From Aureisphaera galaxeae (GTDB lineage Bacteria; Bacteroidota; Bacteroidia; Flavobacteriales; Flavobacteriaceae): a DNA stretch of 64,000 nucleotides. Below the pieces are notes generated by a model. The model made no database searches, was not told where the DNA came from, and worked only from the letters and a program-made list of their open reading frames with translations. Both the position numbers and the translations under genes were made by a program. The first letter of the stretch is position 1; the number at the start of each line of letters is the position of its first letter. Location of the stretch: positions 248,001 to 312,000 of the forward strand of contig NZ_JAQQTF010000004.1 of assembly GCF_028561275.1 (NCBI RefSeq). The letters are read 5' to 3'. Below are positions 35,295-44,449 of this stretch, one piece after another.

Positions 35295-35546
35295 ATGAGA
35301 AAAGGAATACACCCAGAAAATTACAGATTGGTAGCATTCAAAGACATGTCCAACGATGATGTGTTCATTACCAAATCTACAGCCAACACAAAAGAGACAA
35401 TCGAGGTAGACGGTGTTGAGTATCCTTTGGTTAAATTGGAAATCTCAAGAACTTCTCACCCTTTCTATACTGGAAAGTCCAAACTTATCGATACTGCTGG
35501 ACGTATTGACAAGTTCAAGAACAAGTACGCGAAATTCAAAAAATAA
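35295..35546 (+). CDS. rpmE2: 50S ribosomal protein L31, type B
   Basis: An 83-residue protein with the type B signature ([18 protein letters not shown], then [11 protein letters not shown] and [12 protein letters not shown]). There is no zinc-binding CxxC pair, which distinguishes it from type A L31. It has its own promoter and a strong terminator. Confidence 0.96.
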   Translation: MRKGIHPENYRLVAFKDMSNDDVFITKSTANTKETIEVDGVEYPLVKLEISRTSHPFYTGKSKLIDTAGRIDKFKNKYAKFKK

Positions 35547-35583
35547 GCTGCGAAAAAGAAACTTATTTTTCACAATATGTAAG

Positions 35584-35612
35584 AGCCTTCGATTTATCGA
35601 GGGCTTTTTTTA
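35584..35612 (+). terminator. Terminator of rpmE2
   Basis: AGCCTTCGA pairs with TCGAGGGCT (9 bp with one G-U) around TTTA, followed by seven T. The next gene starts 28 bases later. Confidence 0.92.
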
Positions 35613-35639
35613 TGTAGCTTTGAGGCATAATTTTCATCC

Positions 35640-36815
35640 ATGAATTATATTCTCTTCGACGGCAGCGTACGCAACCAATTGTTACCCTTTACCTTTACCC
35701 GACCCGTGGCCGATATCCGTATCGGAATCTTAACCATTCGTGAGAAATGGGAACATGTGCTAGGGTATACCACGACTACCGTTACTGAGGATTATCTTTC
35801 GGAAAAGTTCCCAATGGTGGAAATGGAACAGAACATCTTGATCAATGGTTCTTGTCTTCCTTCAGACAACTTAGCCCAAATGGTGAAGGGACTAACGGAA
35901 AAGCAAGCCATTTTTCATGAAGATGAGCCCATTGCTTTTCATGCATTGGAAGGGCAGGAAGTGGTATTCGACGATTATGAGATCATTCAGTACACCTATG
36001 AGGATCTTATGCGGGTGGAGCATACCTGGGATATTTTCAGTAAAAATCATGAGGCTATTGAGCGTGATTTTGCCTGGCTTACCCAAGGAAGGACATCGCA
36101 ACCTATTCCGAAGGGTGTTACTGCCATCAACGAGGAGCACATCTTTATTGAAGAAGGTGCGCAAGTACATCATTGTTCCTTAAACGCCTCCCAAGGCCCT
36201 ATTTATATTGGCAAGGATGCAGAGATCATGGAAGGTTCTTTAATTCGCGGCCCTTTTGCCCTATGCGAAGGCGCTACGATAAAGATGGGTGCCAAAATCT
36301 ACACCGGTACTACTATTGGCCCTTTTAGCAAGGCAGGAGGCGAGATTAATAACTCAGTCTTGTTCGGATACTCCAACAAGGGGCACGATGGGTTTATGGG
36401 GAACAGTGTACTGGGCGAATGGTGCAATTGGGGAGCGGATACCAATAATAGTAATCTTAAAAACAATTATGCGCCTGTTCGTCTTTGGGATTACGAAACG
36501 GAAGGATTCGCAAAAACAGGATTGCAGTTTTGCGGACTTATGATGGGCGATCACAGCAAGTGCGGTATCAATACCATGTTCAACACCGGAACTGTAATTG
36601 GGGTAAGCGCCAACATCTACGGAGGTGGTTTCCCCCGTAATTTTGTTCCCAGTTTCAGTTGGGGTGGCGCGTCAGGAATGACAACCTACAAAACCAATAA
36701 GGCATTCGAAACCGCAAAAGTAGTGATGGAACGAAGAGGCATGGAGTTTACCGAAACCGATGCCAAAATCCTTGAACACGTATTTGAGGAAACGGCACAA
36801 TGGCGTAGGAATTAA
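35640..36815 (+). CDS. GlmU-family putative sugar nucleotidyltransferase
   Basis: A 391-residue cytoplasmic protein with an N-terminal nucleotidyltransferase-like part (residues 1-170: NYILFDGSVRNQLLPFTFTRPVADIRIG in outline) and a C-terminal left-handed beta-helix of hexapeptide repeats (IEEGAQVHHCSL, IYIGKDAEIMEGSLIRGPF, KMGAKIYTGTTIGPF). The GxGxxTRL-type pyrophosphorylase motif of true GlmU is not seen, and F-x-x-T-RPVADIR replaces it. This matches the Bacteroidota GlmU-like family that sits apart from GlmU proper. Exact substrate is unknown; a role in wall or surface sugar activation is likely. Confidence 0.88.
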   Translation: MNYILFDGSVRNQLLPFTFTRPVADIRIGILTIREKWEHVLGYTTTTVTEDYLSEKFPMVEMEQNILINGSCLPSDNLAQMVKGLTEKQAIFHEDEPIAFHALEGQEVVFDDYEIIQYTYEDLMRVEHTWDIFSKNHEAIERDFAWLTQGRTSQPIPKGVTAINEEHIFIEEGAQVHHCSLNASQGPIYIGKDAEIMEGSLIRGPFALCEGATIKMGAKIYTGTTIGPFSKAGGEINNSVLFGYSNKGHDGFMGNSVLGEWCNWGADTNNSNLKNNYAPVRLWDYETEGFAKTGLQFCGLMMGDHSKCGINTMFNTGTVIGVSANIYGGGFPRNFVPSFSWGGASGMTTYKTNKAFETAKVVMERRGMEFTETDAKILEHVFEETAQWRRN

Positions 36816-36866
36816 TACCCTTCATACAATTTGTACGAAAAAACTTTCACTTCTCCATAATTCTTT

Positions 36867-36874
36867 TATTTTTG
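36867..36874 (+). promoter_or_regulatory. -7 box of the LipL32-like gene
   Basis: TATTTTTG fits TAnnTTTG and ends 27 bases before the ATG at 36902. It covers an alternative upstream start, which supports the downstream ATG as the real one. Confidence 0.5.
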
Positions 36875-36901
36875 GTGGCCATTAACCATAACACCAAACT
36901 A

Positions 36902-37585
36902 ATGAAGTATTTAAAATCCTACTTATTCTTGGCACTCGCTGCCTTTTGTTTTACCCAAGTTCAAGCTCAAAAATTAAAAGCCTTCGGAAGCTCTAAAGAA
37001 GTAAAAGCGGGCCCCATAACCAAAAGGGTTCCTTATACTGATGTAAACAGCTATTTGGGATATGCGGCCCCAGATACCGAAGATGAAGTGGTAGACGGTA
37101 AGAAATTCTACTATATCTATGTATGGATCCCTGCCGTAGCTCCAGAATTGGGAGTACGCATGATGTCTCCCGTGGGTAAGAAAACCAAGGTGAAAAATCC
37201 TATCATGGGAGCGGGCTACGAAGATAATGCAGGTGGTAAAGACTATTTCGATACCTACATCACTTTAGAACGATCAGATGTCGTTACCAAAGACGGTATG
37301 GGTAATATGGATGCCGCCAAATGGTGGACGTTGGCCAAAAACGATGATAGTGGCGATATGCCAAAGCAGCCGAGCGGAAGAAAGTACAACTCCCTATTGC
37401 GTTATGTGAGCAAGACAGGAGATCCAGAAGGTGCTTTAACGCGTGGATTGTACCGTATCGGGTTTACATCATTTAAGAAAGGGGAAGTTAATGGAACGTT
37501 CTTGGCACAAGTTGCCGCACCTATTAAAATTCCTGGAGTACTTATGGGAAGAACCGTAGAGGAGATCTTAGCACAATTGAACTAA
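36902..37585 (+). CDS. LipL32-family secreted protein
   Basis: A 227-residue exported protein. The signal peptide ends QVQAQ with no lipobox Cys, so it is soluble or surface-bound rather than lipidated. The body closely follows the Leptospira surface protein LipL32: YVWIPAVAPELGVRMMSP, FDTYITLERS, RKYNSLLRY, then RGLYRIGFTSFKKGEVNGTF and a PGVLMGRTVEEI ending. The match covers the whole length. LipL32 is a calcium-binding beta-sandwich of unclear role. Here it is single-gene with its own promoter and terminator. Confidence 0.85.
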   Translation: MKYLKSYLFLALAAFCFTQVQAQKLKAFGSSKEVKAGPITKRVPYTDVNSYLGYAAPDTEDEVVDGKKFYYIYVWIPAVAPELGVRMMSPVGKKTKVKNPIMGAGYEDNAGGKDYFDTYITLERSDVVTKDGMGNMDAAKWWTLAKNDDSGDMPKQPSGRKYNSLLRYVSKTGDPEGALTRGLYRIGFTSFKKGEVNGTFLAQVAAPIKIPGVLMGRTVEEILAQLN

Positions 37586-37605
37586 TACACAGTATACAAT
37601 AAATG

Positions 37606-37632
37606 AAAGCCCATCGAAGATGGGCTTTTTTT
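37606..37632 (+). terminator. Terminator of the LipL32-like gene
   Basis: AAGCCCATC pairs with GATGGGCTT around GAA, followed by five more T. Next to the 3' end of the opposing small membrane gene. Confidence 0.9.
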
Positions 37633-37633
37633 G

Positions 37634-37915
37634 TTACCAATTATACACGAAAAGAAGGTAATAAAGCACAATGATAATCACCAACATAATGCTCCCGAAT
37701 ACCCATAAGAATCGCTTTCGTTCCTTGCGTTTTTGTTCCTTAAACCGAACCTGAAACGCTGCAAACTCTTCTGGGGTCATTTTTTTATGATCCACAAATT
37801 CTCCATAGGTTTCCCCAAGCTTTTCAGCATCTTTATCGAATCGGGTTTTCCTAGTTCGCTTATTGTTCTTAAGCGTCTGGATCATGTCCATAATATGTCC
37901 GGCACCAAAGCTCAT
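37634..37915 (-). CDS. Small tail-anchored membrane protein, paralogue A
   Basis: 93 residues from the ATG at 37915; a longer frame from 37945 would overlap the upstream gene. A charged N-terminal part with YGEFVDHKKMTPEEFAAFQ is followed by a basic KEQKRKERKR and a single C-terminal transmembrane helix. It aligns over its whole length with the neighbouring paralogue B: shared pattern Y-x-E-x-x-DH-x-x-M, FAxFQ, QKRxERK and the helix. The family is unknown. Confidence 0.65.
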   Translation of the reverse strand: MSFGAGHIMDMIQTLKNNKRTRKTRFDKDAEKLGETYGEFVDHKKMTPEEFAAFQVRFKEQKRKERKRFLWVFGSIMLVIIIVLYYLLFVYNW

Positions 37916-37938
37916 AATTTGTTTTTTAGAAATAAATA

Positions 37939-38247
37939 TTACCAATAAGAAGGCGAAAACAGTTGCTCAATTATGGGTTTCCGTAACAACAGAAACGTAA
38001 CTATGATCAAGATAGTGAGAATACTCACAACGATCCAAACCCGAATAATCTTTTTCCGTTCGAGTCTTTTTTGAGCGAACTGCTCCTTCTGAAATTCGGC
38101 AAATGCCAGCAGGTTCATTTGTCTGTGATCCTCCAACTCACTGTACCCTCCTTTAGTGGTCGAAAGATCTAACTCATGCAGCCGCTTGCGCTCACTCTTC
38201 TGCTGGCGATTAAACCTGTAAATTCCGTATGACTGCTGAGTTCCCAT
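37939..38247 (-). CDS. Small tail-anchored membrane protein, paralogue B
   Basis: 102 residues: a charged soluble part with YSELEDHRQMNLLAFAEFQ, the basic AQKRLERKK, and a C-terminal hydrophobic helix (IVVSILTILIIVTFLLL) followed by a short tail. Tandem paralogue of the gene at 37634-37915, 23 bases apart. The cytoplasmic portion faces inward if it inserts tail-first. Role unknown; a membrane-bound interaction partner is the likeliest class. Confidence 0.65.
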   Translation of the reverse strand: MGTQQSYGIYRFNRQQKSERKRLHELDLSTTKGGYSELEDHRQMNLLAFAEFQKEQFAQKRLERKKIIRVWIVVSILTILIIVTFLLLRKPIIEQLFSPSYW

Positions 38248-38355
38248 GAACTTTGTGAGCGTTTATTATATGAGTCGCGAAATGTTAAAGAAATGTTACA
38301 GGTTTACTTACCCAACGATTTTGGGAGGTTTTGTAAGGATCTAATCTTTAGGATT

Positions 38356-39990
38356 TTACCGTTCCTTTTTTACTCTTTTTAGAAAGAGGAAATTTTGTGG
38401 ATTGATGCCCAATCCGGTCACTTTGTGGTTCACAAAGCGTATGGCTTTATCGTAGTACAAGGGGACGATCGGAGCCTCTGCAATGATGAGAGAATCCATT
38501 TGGGTATACAGCAGCTTTCTTTGTTCAATATCGGTAACAGAAAGAGCCTTTAGATAGAGACTGTCCATGGTCTCATTATAAAAATGCATATAATTAGGGC
38601 CGTTGGGTGTAAAATTAGGGCTGTAGAGTAAGGAAAGGTAGTTTTCGGCATCGGGATAATCGGCCACCCAACTGGCGCGGAAGACATCCAACTCGCCACT
38701 GCTTTTCATTTGGCGTAGGGTAGAAGGCGGCATGACGTCGACTGTAACTTTAATCCCAATTTTTTCCAGTTCGCGCTGTACGTATTCACAAATATCCAAG
38801 TACTGACTGTTGGTGCCAATCACGATCTCCGGTTCTGTATCCCCAGTTTCCTGAATGTACTGCTTTACCAATTGTCGTGCTTTTTCGGGCTTATAGGTAT
38901 ACCCTTCAATATAGTCGAAACCGGGAAGTCCCATAGGGATGAATCCATGCTCTGCCGGGATGCCCATACCATTTCTTAGATAGGTAATCATCTTTTGTCG
39001 ATCGAAGCCATAGTTTACGGCTTGTCGGAGATAACGTGACTTGATTTCCGGCGTGTCGGCCCCCATGAAGAATCCGAGGTATTCCGTATTTAGATAAGGG
39101 GTTGTAATTAAGTTAACCCGATCCTTGTATTTTTCCTGAAGCTCTCCCGTTGTGGTAAGTATTTCGTCCTTGTAGGAGTTGTCCAGTCCAGAGATGAAAT
39201 CTATTTTTCCTTGGGCAAATTGAAGGAACTCGCTTTGCTTATCGGGAAGGAAGGTGATTGCAACAGCCTCCAAATAGGGGAGGGAAGCTCCCGTTTCATC
39301 TTTTTCAAAATACAAGGGATTTTTTCGAAAGACCAGCTTCACGTTTTCTTCCCACAATTTGAATTGAAACGGTCCTGTACCTACAGGATGGCTTCTAAAG
39401 TCACTTCCATAATGCTCCACTACTTCTTCTGGAACAACAGAACAATAACGCATTGAAAGCAGCCCTAAGAAGGCTGGAAAAGGTTGCTTCAGCTGAATGG
39501 TAAAGGTCGTATCATTTTCAGCCCTGTAATAATCCACATTGCTCAACACCCAACTCCCAGGGGAAGCCACTTGGGGATCGAGTAGTCGATTGAAACTGTA
39601 TTCAAAATCGTAAGCATTAGCTGTTCTTGTGCTATCACTCCCAAAAACATCATGCTTGTGAAAATACACATCGTCCCGTAAAAAGAAGGTGTAGGTATAT
39701 GTAGAGTCGTTGATTTCCCAGCGTTTGGCAATGTCGGGTTGAATACTCAAGGAGTCATCCAATTGCACCAGTCCATTAAACAATTGATTACTTGGCCAAA
39801 TGTTTTGCGGATTTCGCGCAAAAGCAGGATCTAAAGAACTGATGTTGCTATGCTCGTTATAGCGGAAAACAAGATGATCGCGGTCGCTGTTGGACGAATC
39901 CGAACAGGAAACACATGCTATGAGGATTGCCACAAAACAAAGCAACGAATACCTGAAATTAAATGTGGGGCGCGAGATCATACGTTTCAT
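38356..39990 (-). CDS. Peptide-type ABC transporter substrate-binding lipoprotein
   Basis: The ATG at 39990 overlaps the upstream stop by one base (TAATG), favoured over a longer frame from 40014. It encodes 544 residues with a lipobox (ACVSCSDSS). The body is the family 5 solute-binding fold (SBP_bac_5/OppA): NISSLDPAFARNPQNIW, then WEINDSTYTYTFFLRDDVYFHK, and SHPVGTGPFQFK, with a C-terminal LLYTQMDSLI. It binds oligopeptides or similar ligands. The genes ahead of it encode a membrane protein and an ABC ATPase, not the usual OppB/OppC permeases, so transport partners are not certain. Confidence 0.88.
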   Translation of the reverse strand: MKRMISRPTFNFRYSLLCFVAILIACVSCSDSSNSDRDHLVFRYNEHSNISSLDPAFARNPQNIWPSNQLFNGLVQLDDSLSIQPDIAKRWEINDSTYTYTFFLRDDVYFHKHDVFGSDSTRTANAYDFEYSFNRLLDPQVASPGSWVLSNVDYYRAENDTTFTIQLKQPFPAFLGLLSMRYCSVVPEEVVEHYGSDFRSHPVGTGPFQFKLWEENVKLVFRKNPLYFEKDETGASLPYLEAVAITFLPDKQSEFLQFAQGKIDFISGLDNSYKDEILTTTGELQEKYKDRVNLITTPYLNTEYLGFFMGADTPEIKSRYLRQAVNYGFDRQKMITYLRNGMGIPAEHGFIPMGLPGFDYIEGYTYKPEKARQLVKQYIQETGDTEPEIVIGTNSQYLDICEYVQRELEKIGIKVTVDVMPPSTLRQMKSSGELDVFRASWVADYPDAENYLSLLYSPNFTPNGPNYMHFYNETMDSLYLKALSVTDIEQRKLLYTQMDSLIIAEAPIVPLYYDKAIRFVNHKVTGLGINPQNFLFLKRVKKER

Positions 39991-41816
39991 TAACTTTCTG
40001 CTTGGGCTTTCCATTTTTTAATCTGACCAGAGTAAAAGAAAATGAAAAGAAGTCCTATGATAAATAATATTAAACTAAGGTAATGACCAAGATAGTTCAT
40101 GAGCACAAAACAATACTCATCGTTATAAAAAATATTGTAATAGACTCCAGAGCATTGCCTCCTTTGATGGGTAGAGATGATGCTAATGATGAGTAGTACA
40201 TAAGGCACAAACCCTATGACCGACAGAACAACGGCAACAGCCTGTACTACTTTAGAGATCTTGTTAACAAAGAATAAGGAAAGTCCTAGTATTATAGAAG
40301 CAATGACGAATATGAAGTATTGAACTAATATTTCGAAATTGCTTTCCATAAATGATATCAAAACCATCACCAAGGCGACAAGCATGGTAAGCACTCCTGC
40401 GCTAATAATGGCAAATAATAGGGCCTTTATATTTGTAACCCTAAACGCAAAAAGCACACAGGCCAGCATAAAACTTATCCAAAGGAAAAAGTGGATGGAA
40501 GGATTAAAAATATCGTCGTTTTTTATTTCATCGATGTTTTCGAATACCCTTTTCAAGGCGGTAGTTTCGAAATAATAATTCGTTAAGATTTCCCTGCTGT
40601 GTTTTTCGAACTTGTTCATTTGTGCCTCTTCGTCCACATAGAGATCTCCGTTTTCACTTTTTTTCGAAGGTCTTATTCGCGATTTTAGATCAAAAAGCGG
40701 AGGGTGATAAACCATAGTAAACCAAGCATCAGTTTCGAGGTTGTGTGGGACTTCATATTTATCGGCTACCAGAAGCAGGTTCTCCAACTTACCTTTTATT
40801 TCTGCAGGGTCATTTCTATCCAATAACGCCTGATTCTCCATATTCCGAAGGCGCTTGCGTTTGATGACACTATCCCTTTGTGCTTCACTGATGAAATTTC
40901 TAATGCGATAGTAATCATATTCATCTTCCATTAGATATTCCGTATCATTATAATACAGGTCGGGTTGATACACGGAATAACCATAATAGGGTGTTCCAGC
41001 TGTTGAGGTACTGAAGAAACGACCAGAGAAATTATAGTAAGAGGGATTGGGGTTTTTAATAAGGTCTTTAACGTCTACTACCTCATTCCGAAAATAGCAA
41101 ATTATGGAAGAGTCTTTTCTAATATTATAGACACTTTCCTGCTGTAATGAATCGATATGCCGATAAAAGTTCCTCCCAAAATCATTGAAATCAAATACTT
41201 TCTTTTCCAAGGTGTAGTACTGCCATTTCCTACCTTCAAAACTAAAATGCGGTAGAGAATCCTGTACATAAAAACTGTTGGCTTCACAATGTAATGTGTC
41301 CAATACGCTTGGATGGGCTACATTTTCTAGGGTATACTCGTAAATACTTTGTGAAAAAAACAAATGGGCTTCATTCGCAGTTCTAATGTCTTGTTCAAAT
41401 TCCTCATCGGGATAGTGTATCGCAGTATGAGCCTTTATCCCTGCTGTATACGAATAGTAATAAGTAGTACAGACAAAGAAGGTTAGGAAGAACAATACAA
41501 ACTGAAGCCAAAGTCCTTTCCTTGTGGTTGGGTAGTAGTTTTTGAAGGCGTTGTTCTTGAGCAAAAAGATAAGCCAAATCGCGACCTGAAGGATGGAAAT
41601 AATAATACCCATGAAGACGGTCCCATTGTTTAGGAACATATCCACCGCTCCATGCTTATGCAATTTGGTAACATCCGTTAAAGCAAGGTATCCTCCCAAA
41701 AAGAAAAGCAAGTGTAGAATGATGCTGCTAGCGAGCATCCAAACGATACGCGTATTCCAGAGTAAAGGATATCGTTCCAGTAAATATTTATTTATTTTTT
41801 GAATGAATCTATTCAT
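39990..41816 (-). CDS. Large polytopic membrane protein of an ABC unit
   Basis: A 608-residue protein of unrecognised family. Two or three N-terminal hydrophobic helices (about 25-50, 68-90, 100-120) are followed by a soluble domain of about 280 residues, probably exported, and then five or six C-terminal helices (from about 420). This split layout of helices flanking a periplasmic domain resembles ABC permeases of the FtsX/MacB-like or ABC-2 type without their motifs. It lies 12 bases after the ATPase gene and overlaps the binding protein, so it is likely the permease of this unit. Confidence 0.7.
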   Translation of the reverse strand: MNRFIQKINKYLLERYPLLWNTRIVWMLASSIILHLLFFLGGYLALTDVTKLHKHGAVDMFLNNGTVFMGIIISILQVAIWLIFLLKNNAFKNYYPTTRKGLWLQFVLFFLTFFVCTTYYYSYTAGIKAHTAIHYPDEEFEQDIRTANEAHLFFSQSIYEYTLENVAHPSVLDTLHCEANSFYVQDSLPHFSFEGRKWQYYTLEKKVFDFNDFGRNFYRHIDSLQQESVYNIRKDSSIICYFRNEVVDVKDLIKNPNPSYYNFSGRFFSTSTAGTPYYGYSVYQPDLYYNDTEYLMEDEYDYYRIRNFISEAQRDSVIKRKRLRNMENQALLDRNDPAEIKGKLENLLLVADKYEVPHNLETDAWFTMVYHPPLFDLKSRIRPSKKSENGDLYVDEEAQMNKFEKHSREILTNYYFETTALKRVFENIDEIKNDDIFNPSIHFFLWISFMLACVLFAFRVTNIKALLFAIISAGVLTMLVALVMVLISFMESNFEILVQYFIFVIASIILGLSLFFVNKISKVVQAVAVVLSVIGFVPYVLLIISIISTHQRRQCSGVYYNIFYNDEYCFVLMNYLGHYLSLILFIIGLLFIFFYSGQIKKWKAQAES

Positions 41817-41828
41817 GGACTGTTCGGA

Positions 41829-42989
41829 TTAGGATACAAAAAACCTTCGGGAGGATTCTGAAATGTTACGGGAATAGGTTATGGTGGCCTCGTGCTTACC
41901 AAGAACGTATAGCACCTGATGATACTGAGTTTCCGAAGAGAAATACGCAATGTACACCCCACCATTAAACAAAAGCCGTTCCAGCGGTAAATGTGACAAA
42001 ATACGTTGAAGGGCTTCCCTTTCTATTTCCCCTTCAATTTCGACGATAAGGGATTTGTCTTCCGGCACTGATTCATCCGTAGCCCCTGCATCCTGAGCAA
42101 TGTGCTTTCCTTTTTCCAGATAAATCACTTTGTCCGAGACCTTTTCTACCTCGTATAATTGTTGCGAACTCAGCAACAAGGCGATAGGGTTGTTTATGGA
42201 GTTGCAAATGGACTTTAAATCCTCCAAAATGAGCTGTTGCGACAGAATATCCAGATTCGCCAAGGGTTCATCCAAAAGCAGCAACTCCGGTTGCCTTAGC
42301 AAGGTTCTGGCCAATTCGAACCGCATTTTGTATCCCGATGAGAGTTCCTTCCATTTTAGGTGTTTATAATTCCAAAGGCCAAAACGGGCAATCATCATAA
42401 GAATGCGAGTTTCATTCTCTTCGGGAGGGACGCCGTAATTGGAAAGTACAAATTTCAAATTATCCTTTAAGCTTCCATACCAGACGGGCGTGCGTTGTGG
42501 GATATACACCAGTTTGGTTCTTAGGTCGAAATCTCCCTGTTCTTTTTCGTCGAATAAATAATAAGCCTCTCCTTTGGTGGGTTTCAGTTCTTTCGCCAGT
42601 GCTCTAAGCAAGGTAGTCTTACCATTTCCGTTTTCGCCAACCAGTCCATATACTTCGCCTTTTTTAAGTTCCAGTGAAATGGGTCCTAAACAAAAACGAT
42701 TGTATCCGTAGCTTTTTTCCAATTCATTGACAGCAATAATGGTTTCCCTTTTGGCTTCCTGTACCGGAATGTTTGCTAGCTGATCAAGGAGTTGGTTCGC
42801 CTTTTCCTGAAATTGATCCAAGGCTTCTGGATGGCTTTCTTTCCATTCCGTTAGATCGATGGCACGGTTGTAGAACTCCATATCCTGGGTGTCCATAACA
42901 CAATCCAAAAGCCTTCTGTACCCAATGTCAACATCTCCATTCTTAAAATATCGTTTTACTTCTTGAATTCTCTGTTGCGCTTGCGTCAT
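41829..42989 (-). CDS. ABC transporter ATP-binding protein
   Basis: A 386-residue ATPase with an N-terminal helical extension of about 90 residues (MTQAQQRIQEVKRYF) and a C-terminal domain of about 80 residues after the ATPase core. Walker A is GENGNGKTT, Walker B is LLLLDEPLANLD, and the signature is LSSGYKMRF, in which the usual LSGGQ is changed to LSSGY; this is common in ABC-2 and EcfA-type exporters. The product should energise the polytopic protein encoded next. The substrate is unknown. Confidence 0.88.
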   Translation of the reverse strand: MTQAQQRIQEVKRYFKNGDVDIGYRRLLDCVMDTQDMEFYNRAIDLTEWKESHPEALDQFQEKANQLLDQLANIPVQEAKRETIIAVNELEKSYGYNRFCLGPISLELKKGEVYGLVGENGNGKTTLLRALAKELKPTKGEAYYLFDEKEQGDFDLRTKLVYIPQRTPVWYGSLKDNLKFVLSNYGVPPEENETRILMMIARFGLWNYKHLKWKELSSGYKMRFELARTLLRQPELLLLDEPLANLDILSQQLILEDLKSICNSINNPIALLLSSQQLYEVEKVSDKVIYLEKGKHIAQDAGATDESVPEDKSLIVEIEGEIEREALQRILSHLPLERLLFNGGVYIAYFSSETQYHQVLYVLGKHEATITYSRNISESSRRFFVS

Positions 42990-43056
42990 AAATAAATCTT
43001 ACGGTGTATGTGTTCTGGTTATATGGAAATTAGAAGATTACTTTGTCTTTAGTTCG

Positions 43057-43064
43057 TATCTTTG
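43057..43064 (+). promoter_or_regulatory. -7 box of mtaB
   Basis: TATCTTTG fits TAnnTTTG, 24 bases before the mtaB ATG. No -33 TTG at the right distance. Confidence 0.4.
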
Positions 43065-43088
43065 TGCCCATTTTGCTAAAGTACAAGA

Positions 43089-44423
43089 ATGAACGCATCT
43101 AAAAAAGTCGCATTTTACACCTTGGGTTGTAAGCTCAATTTCAGCGAGACCTCTACCATTGCCCGGAATTTCACTTCCGAAGGCTTTGATCGTGTGGATT
43201 TTTCTGAAAGGGCAGACATTTATGTCATCAATACCTGCAGCGTTACCGAAAATGCCGACAAGCGTTTTAAAACCATTGTTAAGCAAGCCCAAAAGGCAAA
43301 CCCCGAAGCATTTGTAGCGGCCATAGGTTGTTACGCCCAGCTAAAGCCTCAGGAATTGGCCGATGTGCATGGCGTGGATTTGGTACTGGGAGCGACCGAA
43401 AAGTTTAAAATCACGGATTATATCAATGATTTGAGCAAAAACGATTTTGGCGAAGTACATTCCTGTGAGATTTCCGAAGCCGATTTTTACGTAGGATCCT
43501 ATTCTATTGGAGATCGTACGAGAGCATTCCTGAAGGTGCAGGATGGCTGCGATTATAAATGTACCTATTGCACCATCCCATTGGCCCGTGGAATTTCTAG
43601 AAGTGATACGTTGGAGAACGTACTAAACAATGCCGCCGAGATTTCCGCTAAGGGAATCAAGGAAATAGTACTAACAGGTGTGAATATTGGCGATTATGGA
43701 AAAGGGGAGTTCGGTAATAAAAAGCACGAGCACACCTTTTTCGAATTGTGTGAAGCATTGGATGAGGTACCCGGGATTGAGCGCCTGCGTATTTCTTCGA
43801 TTGAGCCCAATTTGTTGAAGAACGAAACCATCGATTTCGTATCCCAATCGCGAACTTTCGTTCCTCACTTTCATATCCCATTGCAAAGCGGAAGCAACGA
43901 TTTATTGAAATTGATGCGTCGTCGCTATATGCGCGAGCTGTATTCAGACCGCGTTACCAAAATTAGGGAGGTAATGCCCCATGCCTGCATCGGGGTGGAT
44001 GTTATTGTAGGATTCCCAGGAGAAACCGAAGAGCGATTCTTAGAGACATATCATTTTTTGAGCGAACTGGATATTTCTTATTTACACGTGTTTACTTATT
44101 CTGAAAGGGATAATACGCCTGCCGCCGAAATGGAAGGCGTGGTGCCGAAACAAGTGCGTCATAAAAGAAGTAAAATGCTCCGTGGACTATCGGTTAAGAA
44201 GCGTAGGGCGTTTTATGAAAGCCAACTGGGAACTACCAGAACCGTCCTTTTTGAAGGTGAAAATAAGGAAGGGTACATTCACGGATTTACCGAAAACTAT
44301 GTAAAAGTAAAAACCCCATGGAATCCGGAATTGGTAAATACACTTCATCGGGTGGAACTCACCAAAATAGATGAAGACGGTTTGGTCCGTTTCGAATTCG
44401 CCAAACAACTTTCGGAAGCTTAG
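43089..44423 (+). CDS. mtaB: tRNA t6A37 methylthiotransferase MtaB
   Basis: A 444-residue radical SAM enzyme that turns t6A37 into ms2t6A in tRNAs reading ANN codons. The N-terminal MTTase domain binds the first [4Fe-4S] cluster through Cys14 (TLGCKLN), Cys50 (INTCSVTE) and Cys81 (AIGCYAQ). The radical SAM cluster is bound by Cys154, Cys158 and Cys161 (DGCDYKCTYCTIP). A TRAM-like domain ends the protein. The KLNF after the first Cys is typical of MtaB rather than MiaB or RimO. Confidence 0.93.
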   Translation: MNASKKVAFYTLGCKLNFSETSTIARNFTSEGFDRVDFSERADIYVINTCSVTENADKRFKTIVKQAQKANPEAFVAAIGCYAQLKPQELADVHGVDLVLGATEKFKITDYINDLSKNDFGEVHSCEISEADFYVGSYSIGDRTRAFLKVQDGCDYKCTYCTIPLARGISRSDTLENVLNNAAEISAKGIKEIVLTGVNIGDYGKGEFGNKKHEHTFFELCEALDEVPGIERLRISSIEPNLLKNETIDFVSQSRTFVPHFHIPLQSGSNDLLKLMRRRYMRELYSDRVTKIREVMPHACIGVDVIVGFPGETEERFLETYHFLSELDISYLHVFTYSERDNTPAAEMEGVVPKQVRHKRSKMLRGLSVKKRRAFYESQLGTTRTVLFEGENKEGYIHGFTENYVKVKTPWNPELVNTLHRVELTKIDEDGLVRFEFAKQLSEA

Positions 44424-44449
44424 CTTGAAAAAATGGGTATCTTTAATCC

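Noticed and set aside
36872-36901. Upstream start for the LipL32-like protein
   Set aside because: It overlaps a -7 box (36867-36874) and adds residues before a complete signal peptide; ATG 36902 is preferred.
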